6,107 nt of DNA, from contig CAJTLC010000041.1 of the NCBI GenBank assembly GCA_910576995.1, positions 1 to 6,107 on the forward strand. Direction: 5' to 3'. The position numbers were made by a program, and so were the translations under genes. Positions 1 through 4,761 of this stretch are shown here, piece by piece. This stretch comes from an uncultured Ruminococcus sp. GTDB taxonomy: Bacteria; Bacillota; Clostridia; Oscillospirales; Ruminococcaceae. Numbering within the stretch: the first letter of the stretch is position 1; each line of letters opens with the position of its first letter. The notes beneath the pieces are model-generated. The model was not told where the DNA came from. It did not search any database and was given only the letters and a program-made list of their open reading frames with translations.

Positions 1-291
1 TATGAGAAAGAGTTCCTTGAATGCATCGGGCAGAATATTCTTACGAGCTTTGAAGAATGCCTGCTTTGTTACAGAATCTGTATCCGCATCAAGAACATTT
101 GTAAAGAAATCATCAAGCTCTATCTGCATCGTTCTTGTAAGAAGATTAAGCAACAAAACGATCATTACAGGAAATGTCAGCTTTCTGTTTCTTGTAAATG
201 CTGTCTGCTTTGTAATGTTCCTCTTACGATAGTCATCAGAATTGATAAGCTCAGATGCTTTGCGTGTGATCTGATAAAAGAATTGGTTCAC
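1..291 (-). CDS. IS4-like transposase, N-terminal part, cut by the window edge
   Basis: The minus strand is open from a GTG at 291 to the left edge, giving 97 codons; the rest of the gene lies outside the window. The protein begins VNQFFYQITRKASEL and continues through TAFTRNRKLTFPVMIVLLL, LLTRTMQIELDDFF and SVTKQAFFKARKNI. That order (basic start, R-K-L-T-F-P, hydrophobic helix, then a 'TKQAFFKAR' segment) is what I recognise as the N-terminal region of IS4-family DDE transposases; the catalytic DDE residues would lie outside the window. The GTG start is chosen because GGAGG (300-304) lies 8 bases upstream. The start region lies in an inverted repeat (296-338), which could limit translation. 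The element end on this side must lie between about 305 and 430, but I could not identify a terminal repeat or target duplication. The family call rests on motif memory and is fairly sure; the exact IS is unknown. Confidence 0.75.
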   Translation of the reverse strand, partial: MNQFFYQITRKASELINSDDYRKRNITKQTAFTRNRKLTFPVMIVLLLNLLTRTMQIELDDFFTNVLDADTDSVTKQAFFKARKNILPDAFKELFLI

Positions 292-295
292 GTTT

Positions 296-338
296 CCGAC
301 CTCCGAAATAGCAAAATCTACTATTTCGATTTTGTCGG
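296..338 (-). promoter_or_regulatory. Hairpin enclosing the transposase ribosome-binding site
   Basis: CGAAATAG (304-311) pairs perfectly with CTATTTCG (321-328) around a 9-base loop, and CCGAC (296-300) pairs with GTCGG (334-338) as an outer stem. The GGAGG of the transposase (300-304, minus strand) sits in the internal loop between the two stems, with its end bases paired. In the transposase mRNA this would hide the ribosome site. Comparable hairpins in IS10 and IS50 block translation from transcripts that read in from outside the element; whether that applies here is inference. Confidence 0.5.
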
Positions 339-429
339 CTTTTTCATTTTGTCAATTCGTTTTTTACACAAACTTGCAAATTCTTTTTGTGCATTATTCC
401 CTTTGAAATCCTATTTGATTTTTTTGTGG

Positions 430-712
430 GGTATATGTCAGTAACGCTTAAGTTGTTGGCATTGCTATCCCAACGCATCACAACACCCCATTTGTCGCAT
501 TCTGGTACAGGAAGATAATTGTATATAGATAAATTGGGAGATTCTACAATGACAGCAATATCCAGCAGTCCACGGTCAAGACGTTCTGTAACAGGTTCGG
601 TATCTCCACTAAAAATATGAAATACAAAATTCGGATATGTCTCTTTAAACGATTTTATCGCACGGGCAAGATATTTTATCTGTACACTTTCCGCACAGCC
701 TATACGGAAGGA
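430..712 (-). pseudogene. LysR-type regulator, effector-domain fragment truncated at both ends
   Basis: The minus strand encodes a recognisable first half of a LysR substrate-binding domain: IGCAES at the start (about 703), YLARAIKSFKETYPN, HIFSGDTEPVTERLDRG, LLDIAVIVE and DKWGVVMRWDS (ending near 464). The order and spacing match the usual family pattern (IGxxES, LARAxKxFxxxYP, FxIxSGDxExVxERLxxGxLDxAV). The N-terminal winged helix-turn-helix and linker (about 85-90 residues) are absent: left of the IGCAES block the frame runs straight into antisense of the next gene. The second half of the effector domain is also missing; after about 430 the frame carries unrelated residues to a TGA at 344-346, close to the IS. 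With no DNA-binding domain it cannot act as a regulator. The divergent position next to an aldo/keto reductase suggests it once controlled that gene. That it is a LysR remnant is fairly sure; the exact breakpoints are not. Confidence 0.75.
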
Positions 713-713
713 G
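708..713 (+). promoter_or_regulatory. Ribosome-binding site of the AKR/ADH chimera
   Basis: AAGGAG lies 7 bases upstream of the ATG at 721 and fixes that start. It sits exactly where the divergent LysR fragment loses its homology, so the breakpoint that removed the LysR DNA-binding domain and the intergenic region left this ribosome site intact. Confidence 0.65.
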
Positions 714-720
714 AATTGAA

Positions 721-1449
721 ATGAACAAAAAAGATTTACCCAAAATCGCACTCGGAGCATGGTCATGGGGTGCAGGCTCAGCGGGCGGTGATCAAGTATT
801 CGGTAATCACCTATTTGAAAACGAATTAAAGCCTGTATTTGAAGCTGCTATGAAAAGCGGACTGAATCTATGGGATACAGTCGCCGTATACAGAGAAGGC
901 TCTTCTGAACGGATACTCGGTAATTTTATCAAAGGAATTGACCGTAAAGATGCCATAATATCCACAAAGTTTATCCCGCAGATTGCAAGTGATTCACCCG
1001 ACGCCATGCAGGAAATTGCTACAACATCAGGAACAGGCTCGGAAATCAACTGTTGGGGCGTAATCTCCAATCATGAAACAAATGAGAAGATCGGCTTCGG
1101 TGATTCTACTCTCGTTCCGGTGCTCTCCATTGTTGATCCCGAACTTATGACGACTGTTCCGGCAAAGTATACGGCATATCAGGGTTTTGACGCACTGTTC
1201 CATAACACGGAGTTTATGATCTCAAAGGGTGTAAACATCATGAGTGAGGCGCTTGCACTGTCCGCTATTGAACATATCACAAAGTATCTGCCCGTTGCCG
1301 TAAAGGACGGTAAAAACCTGGAGGCAAGAGAGCATGTTGCTTACAGCAGTACAATCGCCGGCATGACAATGCAGCTTACTTCCACCACGGCGCAGCACTC
1401 AATGGAGCACGCTATGAGTGCCTATCATCACAGTTTGCCTCACGGTTAG
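721..1449 (+). pseudogene. In-frame chimera: aldo/keto reductase N-terminus fused to iron-containing alcohol dehydrogenase middle
   Basis: The frame encodes 242 residues from a well-placed ATG. Residues 1 to about 97 are the start of an aldo/keto reductase: LGAWSWG (11-17), WDTVAVY (51-57) with the expected catalytic Asp52 and Tyr57, SSERILG (61-67) and STKF (81-84) with the expected Lys83. The later barrel strands and catalytic His are absent. From about residue 100 the sequence becomes an iron-containing (group III) alcohol dehydrogenase: TSGTGSEIN (nucleotide-binding loop), FDALFH (Asp157, His161), then QHSMEHAMSAY and PHG (His226, His230, His241), which correspond to the family's metal ligands and active-site His. 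The dehydrogenase's N-terminal Rossmann part is missing. A TAG at 1447-1449 follows PHG, where the family normally continues. Each half lacks an essential part of its fold, so I infer a non-functional fusion made by deletion, with the breakpoint near 1005-1030. An assembly join is the main alternative. Confidence 0.75.
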
Positions 1450-1551
1450 GGATTGATTATGATTTCAAAGGAGTTTGCTCAGTTCTTTATTGACAAACAT
1501 GCCTGCGATGAACAGTTTATCAAAATGGCAAAGGTCATGGGAATAAATTAG
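1450..1551 (+). pseudogene. Iron-containing alcohol dehydrogenase remnant after an in-frame stop
   Basis: Directly after the TAG at 1447-1449 and in the same frame, the sequence reads GLIMISKEFAQFFIDKH then CDEQFIKMAKVMGIN before a second TAG at 1549-1551. This is the expected continuation of the dehydrogenase after its PHG motif (family pattern HGAGLIMISxxY..F..KH..D.RF..MA..MG). The first TAG therefore sits in place of the usual Ala codon, a change of at least two bases. After 1551 I see no further dehydrogenase sequence, so the last 90 or so residues of the domain are also lost. Independent translation from ATG 1459 is unlikely: I see no ribosome site. Confidence 0.75.
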
Positions 1552-1596
1552 CCACGGAACTTGCAGGAAGCACATATTAACTCCCTCTTTTCCCAT
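1465..1596 (-). CDS. Small open frame behind an orphan promoter; probably the stub of a lost gene
   Basis: The minus strand has an ATG at 1575 preceded by GAGGGAG (1581-1587), 5 bases upstream, and a second in-frame ATG at 1596. The frame runs to a TGA at 1465-1467, giving 36 residues from 1575 (start MCFLQVPW, end VNKELSKLL) or 43 from 1596. Apart from its first few codons it is antisense of the dehydrogenase remnant, so the peptide itself probably has no selected function. A strong promoter lies upstream (1660-1688). I infer that promoter, leader and ribosome site belonged to a gene whose body was replaced by the rearranged dehydrogenase. A real small protein is possible but weakly supported. 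Confidence 0.25.
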   Translation of the reverse strand: MGKEGVNMCFLQVPWLIYSHDLCHFDKLFIAGMFVNKELSKLL

Positions 1597-1712
1597 TTAC
1601 TCTTATTGCCGCTCTTCCATATTATATGCTTTTCTTTTATTTTCGATTATCATTTTTCTATTATACCACACTTTTCTTGTTTTTTCAAGCTATTGGTACA
1701 AGTTCTTAATAT
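1552..1712. other. AT-rich gap between the dehydrogenase remnant and pdxT
   Basis: About 160 bases without an intact gene. It holds the orphan promoter and ribosome site listed separately. A 4-bp stem, CTTG (1676-1679) and CAAG (1686-1689) around six T, overlaps the -35 box but is too weak to call a terminator. I see no convincing rho-independent terminator for pdxST here, so the operon transcript may read into this region. Confidence 0.5.
1660..1688 (-). promoter_or_regulatory. Near-consensus sigma-70 promoter reading left (orphan)
   Basis: On the minus strand TTGAAA (1688-1683) is followed after exactly 17 bases by TATAAT (1665-1660), and the -10 is preceded by TGG, an extended -10. Transcription would start near 1653 and run left, away from pdxT, into the antisense of the dehydrogenase wreck. 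A well-spaced ribosome site (1581-1587) lies downstream. This is among the best promoter matches in the window, yet it has no intact gene. Confidence 0.6.
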
Positions 1713-2270
1713 TTATATAGATTTCAAAAAATAATTATAAACCATATTACACTCATCAAGCTCAGGATGAAACGCAAGGGCTATTTGATTTCCCTGTCTT
1801 GCTGCAACGGCTTTTCCGTCAACCTCAGCCAGAATCTCTGCACCATTGGTTCCCGAAATATACGGCGCACGTATAAATGTCATTGGAATATTCCCAACGC
1901 CTTTCATTTCAGACGACGTTCTGAAGCTTCCGAGCTGTCTGCCGTATGCATTTCTTCTGACAGTCATTTTTATTGTACCAAAATAAACGTTCTCATCATT
2001 TTCGATACGCTCCGCAAGAAGTATCATTCCTGCACAGGTAGCAAGCACTGGCATTCCGCCGATAATTTTCTTGTGCAGCGGTTCAAATAAATCAAGCTCG
2101 TGCAGAAGCTTTCCGATGACCGTGCTTTCTCCACCGGGAAGTACAAGTCCGTCAAAATCACGCTCGATATCTCCTCTCTGACGAATTTCAAATACCTCTG
2201 CACCGCATTCTTTAAGCTTTTTTTCATGCTCAATAAAATCGCCCTGCAAGGCAAGTACACCGATAACCAT
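1713..2270 (-). CDS. pdxT: Pyridoxal 5'-phosphate synthase, glutaminase subunit PdxT
   Basis: PdxT hydrolyses glutamine to glutamate and ammonia, which is channelled to PdxS for PLP synthesis; it acts in the cytoplasm as part of the PdxS12:PdxT12 complex. The 185-residue length is typical. It starts MVIGVLALQGDFIEH and carries LVLPGGEST (42-50, glutamine/oxyanion region), the nucleophile Cys79 in ATCAGM, RAPYI (134-138) and the HPE motif with His168 and Glu170, completing the class I amidotransferase triad. All key residues are present and I see no damage. The ATG overlaps the pdxS stop by one base (TAATG), so translation is probably coupled; AGAGG lies 6 bases upstream (2277-2281). It is transcribed with pdxS from the divergent promoter near 3185-3213. 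Identification is very secure. Confidence 0.97.
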   Translation of the reverse strand: MVIGVLALQGDFIEHEKKLKECGAEVFEIRQRGDIERDFDGLVLPGGESTVIGKLLHELDLFEPLHKKIIGGMPVLATCAGMILLAERIENDENVYFGTIKMTVRRNAYGRQLGSFRTSSEMKGVGNIPMTFIRAPYISGTNGAEILAEVDGKAVAARQGNQIALAFHPELDECNMVYNYFLKSI

Positions 2271-3145
2271 TACTTGCCTCTTTCCGCCATAAGCAGAGCA
2301 ATTTCGTCCTCGTTGATACCAACCATCGCTTCGCCTAAATCTTCTGAAAGCTCTGCAAGCATTTTAGCGTCATTGAAGTTTGTAACAGCTTTTACAATTG
2401 CCGACGCACGTTTTTCGGGATTACCCGATTTGAAAATTCCTGAACCCACAAAAACGCCCTCTGCGCCAAGCTGCATCATCAATGCCGCATCCGCAGGAGT
2501 AGCAACTCCGCCTGCCGCAAAATTAACAACAGGAAGTTTTCCGTTCTCATGCACAAATTGCACCAACTCGTAAGGCACTTGCAGAACCTTTGCCGCATCA
2601 TATAATTCGTCCTCGCTAATAGACTGCAAACGGCGTATTTCAGCATTCATCATTCTCATGTGGCGCACAGCCTGAACGATATCTCCCGTCCCTGGTTCTC
2701 CTTTAGTACGAATCATGGACGCTCCCTCACTGATACGTCTGAGAGCTTCGCTTAAATCCTTTGCACCGCATACGAAAGGCACGTCAAATTTTCTCTTGTC
2801 AATATGAAATTTGTCATCGGCAGGCGATAAAACTTCACTTTCGTCAATATAGTCGATCTCGATTGCCTGTAATATCTGCGCCTCTGCAAAATGTCCGATA
2901 CGGCACTTTGCCATAACCGGAATAGAAACAGCGTCCATGATTCCCTTTATCATTTTCGGGTCACTCATTCTTGACACACCGCCGGCAGCTCTTATGTCGG
3001 CAGGTATCCTTTCAAGCGCCATGACTGCGCAAGCACCTGCGGATTCGGCAATCCTCGCCTGTTCGGGAGTTGTAACGTCCATGATAACGCCGCCTTTGAG
3101 CATCTGGGCAAGTTCCTTGTTTAATTGATAACGATTGTTTTCCAT
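2270..3145 (-). CDS. pdxS: Pyridoxal 5'-phosphate synthase, synthase subunit PdxS
   Basis: PdxS builds PLP from ribose 5-phosphate (or ribulose 5-phosphate), glyceraldehyde 3-phosphate and the ammonia released by PdxT, in the DXP-independent B6 pathway. The start is ATG 3145 (MENNRYQLNKEL), not the longer in-frame ATGs further upstream, because AAGGAG (3154-3159) sits 8 bases before it and the 291-residue product has the family's usual length. Landmarks: GGVIMDV with Asp23, AVMALERIPADIR, IPVMAKCRIGH with the Schiff-base Lys80, DYIDESEVLSPAD, and IRTKGEPGTG with the second Lys148, then FAAGGVATPADAA and GSGIFKSGNPEKRA (phosphate loops). Asp23, Lys80 and Lys148 match the known catalytic residues of the family. 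pdxT follows with a one-base overlap. A MocR/PdxR-type regulator is divergent, the usual arrangement for control of pdxST by PLP level. Identification is very secure. Confidence 0.98.
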   Translation of the reverse strand: MENNRYQLNKELAQMLKGGVIMDVTTPEQARIAESAGACAVMALERIPADIRAAGGVSRMSDPKMIKGIMDAVSIPVMAKCRIGHFAEAQILQAIEIDYIDESEVLSPADDKFHIDKRKFDVPFVCGAKDLSEALRRISEGASMIRTKGEPGTGDIVQAVRHMRMMNAEIRRLQSISEDELYDAAKVLQVPYELVQFVHENGKLPVVNFAAGGVATPADAALMMQLGAEGVFVGSGIFKSGNPEKRASAIVKAVTNFNDAKMLAELSEDLGEAMVGINEDEIALLMAERGK

Positions 3146-3153
3146 AGCAATTT

Positions 3154-3159
3154 CTCCTT
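3154..3159 (-). promoter_or_regulatory. pdxS ribosome-binding site, decides the start
   Basis: AAGGAG on the minus strand lies 8 bases upstream of ATG 3145. It excludes the 22-residue N-terminal extension of the longest open frame, which would also overlap the predicted transcription start near 3178. Confidence 0.85.
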
Positions 3160-3186
3160 GCAAAAAATTATTGAATATGATATAAT
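3158..3186 (+). promoter_or_regulatory. Promoter of the pdxR-like regulator
   Basis: TTGCAA (3158-3163), a 17-base spacer and a perfect TATAAT (3181-3186) preceded by TGA, an extended -10. The start would be near 3193, leaving a leader of about 57 bases. The -10 overlaps that of the divergent pdxS promoter by two bases (3185-3186). Confidence 0.65.
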
Positions 3187-3213
3187 AATAGCACAGGACT
3201 GACAGCATCACAA
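3185..3213 (-). promoter_or_regulatory. Promoter of pdxST
   Basis: On the minus strand TTGTGA (3213-3208), a 17-base spacer and TATTAT (3190-3185) preceded by TGC, an extended -10. The start would be near 3178, giving a leader of about 33 bases to the pdxS ATG. The weaker boxes fit a promoter that needs an activator, as reported for PdxR-controlled pdxST in other Gram-positive bacteria. Confidence 0.6.
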
Positions 3214-3220
3214 TGTTCAG
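3199..3220. promoter_or_regulatory. Imperfect inverted repeat over the pdxST -35, candidate operator
   Basis: CTGACA (3199-3204) and TGTTCAG (3214-3220 with 3214 as T) form an imperfect dyad, CTGA-CA against CTGAACA on the other strand. It spans the pdxST -35 box and lies just downstream of the regulator's start point. The position suits a protein that represses its own gene while touching polymerase at pdxST. MocR proteins often bind direct repeats instead, and I found no clear pair of those, so this is a tentative call. Confidence 0.3.
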
Positions 3221-3249
3221 TTTAAGTTTATTTTACAAGGTCGGTTCAC

Positions 3250-4623
3250 ATGCTTACATTTCAAATAGATAATACCAGCAAAACCCCAATATATCAGCAG
3301 ATATACAGTTATATCAGAACGGAGATCGAATCGGGCAATCTTAAATCAGGAGAAAAGCTGCCCTCAAAAAGAGCTTTGTCTTCACATATGAATATCAGTG
3401 TCGTAACAGTTGAAACAGCCTACAGTCAGCTTCTTTCAGAGGGATATATCCGTTCGAAAGCAGGAAGCGGTTTCTATGTTGAGGATTATCATATTCCAGT
3501 TAAAACCGAGGAAATTCCGAGTATTCCAATTGATTTCGCAGACATCAAATACGATTTCGGAACAAGCTCTGCTGATACTTCATTATTTCCATTTTCGGTA
3601 TGGGCAAAGCTGTCCCGTGCAACGCTCAATGAGAAAACAACTGACCTGCTTAATTCATGCGATTTCAGGGGTATTTACTCTCTCCGCAAAGAAATTGCAC
3701 AATATCTGCACAAATTCCGTGGAATGGAAGTCTCTCCAGATCAAATTATTGTTGGTGCTGGCTCGGAATATCTGCTCGGGTTAATAATTCAATTGCTTGG
3801 CCGTGATATGGCTTACGGCGTAGAAAATCCGGGCTATCGCAGAATCTACGATATTTTCAGCATCAGCGCATCAAGAGTTTTTCCTGTCCCTATGGACGAA
3901 AAGGGCGCAAGCATTTCGACTGTTTCCGGCTTTGGCATCAATGTGATCCATGTTACGCCGTCCCACCATTTTCCCCTTGGAATAACCATGCCTATCGTTC
4001 GCCGTCAGGAACTTCTGCAATGGACATACTCAAAGCCTGAACGGTACATAATCGAGGACGACTGCGACTGTGAATTTTGTTACAGCGGCAGACCTGCGCC
4101 TGCTCTGCAAAGTCTTGACAAACAGGAACGAGTAATCTATCTCAACACGTTTACAAGAACGCTTGCACCGTCTATTCGTATCGGCTACATGGTTCTACCT
4201 GAACATCTCGCCGAAAAATTTCGTTCACGTCTTGGATTTTATTCCTGTACCGTTCCTGTTTTCGAGCAGTATACGCTTGCAAAATTCATGGCGGAAGGTC
4301 ATTTTGAGCGTCACATAAATCGTATCAAAAGGATTTACAAAGAGCGTCGGGACACGCTGATAAATTGCATCAAGAGCAGCCCTTTGAGTGATTTTGCAGT
4401 TATTTCAGGGGAAGGTGCAGGCTTGCATATCGTTCTCAAAATAATGAATGGAATGTCCCAAAACGAAATTGTTGCTTTAGCTTTAAAAGCAGGAGTAAAG
4501 ATCCATGGATTGACCGAATATTATTCTTTTCCGGATTCAAATATACCTGAAAACAGCCTTGTTATAGGCTTTTCGGGTATTGACGCTGAACAAATTGAAA
4601 AGGCTTTCAATTTGTTGATTTGA
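3250..4623 (+). CDS. pdxR: MocR/PdxR-type GntR regulator with aminotransferase-like domain; PLP-lysine replaced by arginine
   Basis: This 457-residue protein has the standard MocR plan. Residues 12 to about 77 form a GntR winged helix (TPIYQQIYSYIRTEIESG, GEKLPSKRALS, VTVETAYSQLLSEGYI, GSGFYV). After a linker, about 95 to 457 form a fold-type I aminotransferase domain (GAGSEYLLG 169-177, ENPGY 192-196, TPSHHFPLG 236-244, SGRPAPALQSLD, APSIRIGYMVLP). PdxR proteins sense PLP, activate pdxST and repress their own gene; the divergent position supports this role. Two things are odd. The family's 'TFSKSLAP' motif, whose Lys binds PLP, reads TFTRTLAP, with Arg303 at the Lys position (AGA). The 'EDDYDSEFRY' motif reads EDDCDCEFCY (269-278), with Cys272, Cys274 and Cys277. 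The start is ATG 3250 with a weak AAGG (3237-3240) 9 bases upstream. Family membership is secure; normal PLP sensing is in doubt. The symbol rests on context. Confidence 0.9.
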   Translation: MLTFQIDNTSKTPIYQQIYSYIRTEIESGNLKSGEKLPSKRALSSHMNISVVTVETAYSQLLSEGYIRSKAGSGFYVEDYHIPVKTEEIPSIPIDFADIKYDFGTSSADTSLFPFSVWAKLSRATLNEKTTDLLNSCDFRGIYSLRKEIAQYLHKFRGMEVSPDQIIVGAGSEYLLGLIIQLLGRDMAYGVENPGYRRIYDIFSISASRVFPVPMDEKGASISTVSGFGINVIHVTPSHHFPLGITMPIVRRQELLQWTYSKPERYIIEDDCDCEFCYSGRPAPALQSLDKQERVIYLNTFTRTLAPSIRIGYMVLPEHLAEKFRSRLGFYSCTVPVFEQYTLAKFMAEGHFERHINRIKRIYKERRDTLINCIKSSPLSDFAVISGEGAGLHIVLKIMNGMSQNEIVALALKAGVKIHGLTEYYSFPDSNIPENSLVIGFSGIDAEQIEKAFNLLI

Positions 4624-4630
4624 AAGCCTT
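4600..4630 (+). terminator. Hairpin across the pdxR stop codon, possible terminator
   Basis: AAGGCTTTCAA (4600-4610) and TTGAAAGCCTT (4620-4630) form a perfect 11-bp stem with a 9-base loop; the TGA stop (4621-4623) is inside the stem. No run of T follows directly (GTATAGACC), so as it stands it is a poor rho-independent terminator. If the 82-bp palindrome and one TAT are removed, the stem would be followed by the more T-rich GTATGTATATTACTG. On the minus strand the stem is followed by TTTCAATTTG, so it might also work weakly for leftward transcripts. Confidence 0.45.
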
Positions 4631-4634
4631 GTAT

Positions 4635-4716
4635 AGACCTGTTCGAAAATGTAGGAGCGCCGAATGACACAAAAAAGGCAATTCAGGCGGTGCTTCGGAG
4701 ATTTTCGAACAGGTCT
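4635..4716. mobile_element. 82-bp MITE-like palindrome with 16-bp terminal inverted repeats
   Basis: AGACCTGTTCGAAAAT (4635-4650) and its exact reverse complement (4701-4716) bound the element. Inside, CGCCGAAT (4658-4665) pairs with ATTCAGGCG (4681-4689) with one bulged A, so nearly the whole unit folds into one long hairpin with a 15-base loop (4666-4680). It is flanked by TAT on both sides (4632-4634 and 4717-4719), a likely 3-bp target duplication. It has no coding capacity. Short length, perfect ends and a short target duplication fit a miniature inverted-repeat element moved in trans; the CTGTTCGAAAA-like end resembles ends I associate with IS5-group elements, but that is memory, not a search. 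The alternative is a simple long hairpin acting as a terminator, though no T run follows it. Confidence 0.6.
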
Positions 4717-4722
4717 TATGTA

Positions 4723-4745
4723 TATTACTGCTATTGCAGATAATA
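4723..4745. other. Small hairpin just after the palindrome
   Basis: TATTACTGC (4723-4731) pairs with GCAGATAATA (4736-4745) around the loop TATT, with one bulged A at 4740. It has no T run after it. The role is unknown. Confidence 0.35.
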
Positions 4746-4761
4746 GAACCTGTCCACATAG

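Noticed and set aside
2..232. Plus-strand open frame of 76 codons
   Set aside because: It is antisense to the transposase start, which has recognisable family motifs and a ribosome site on the minus strand.
325..355. TTGACA on the minus strand (350-355) as the transposase promoter
   Set aside because: The -35 is perfect, but no acceptable -10 lies at 16-18 bases.
713..766. N-terminal 18 residues of the long minus-strand frame containing the LysR fragment
   Set aside because: These codons are antisense of the AKR start and carry no LysR features; the longest frame overstates the fragment.
807..1070. Minus-strand frame inside the AKR/ADH chimera
   Set aside because: It is a shadow of the plus-strand chimera, which shows clear enzyme motifs.
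3146..3211. Upstream ATG extension of pdxS
   Set aside because: It would add 22 hydrophobic residues foreign to the family, overlap the promoter and ignore the AAGGAG before ATG 3145.
3178..3249. Riboswitch in the pdxST or pdxR leader
   Set aside because: Both leaders are short (about 33 and 57 bases) and AT-rich, and I see no conserved aptamer or terminator structure.
4635..4745. CRISPR or structured RNA array in the palindrome region
   Set aside because: There is a single long inverted repeat and one small hairpin, with no repeated spacer-repeat pattern and no nearby cas gene.
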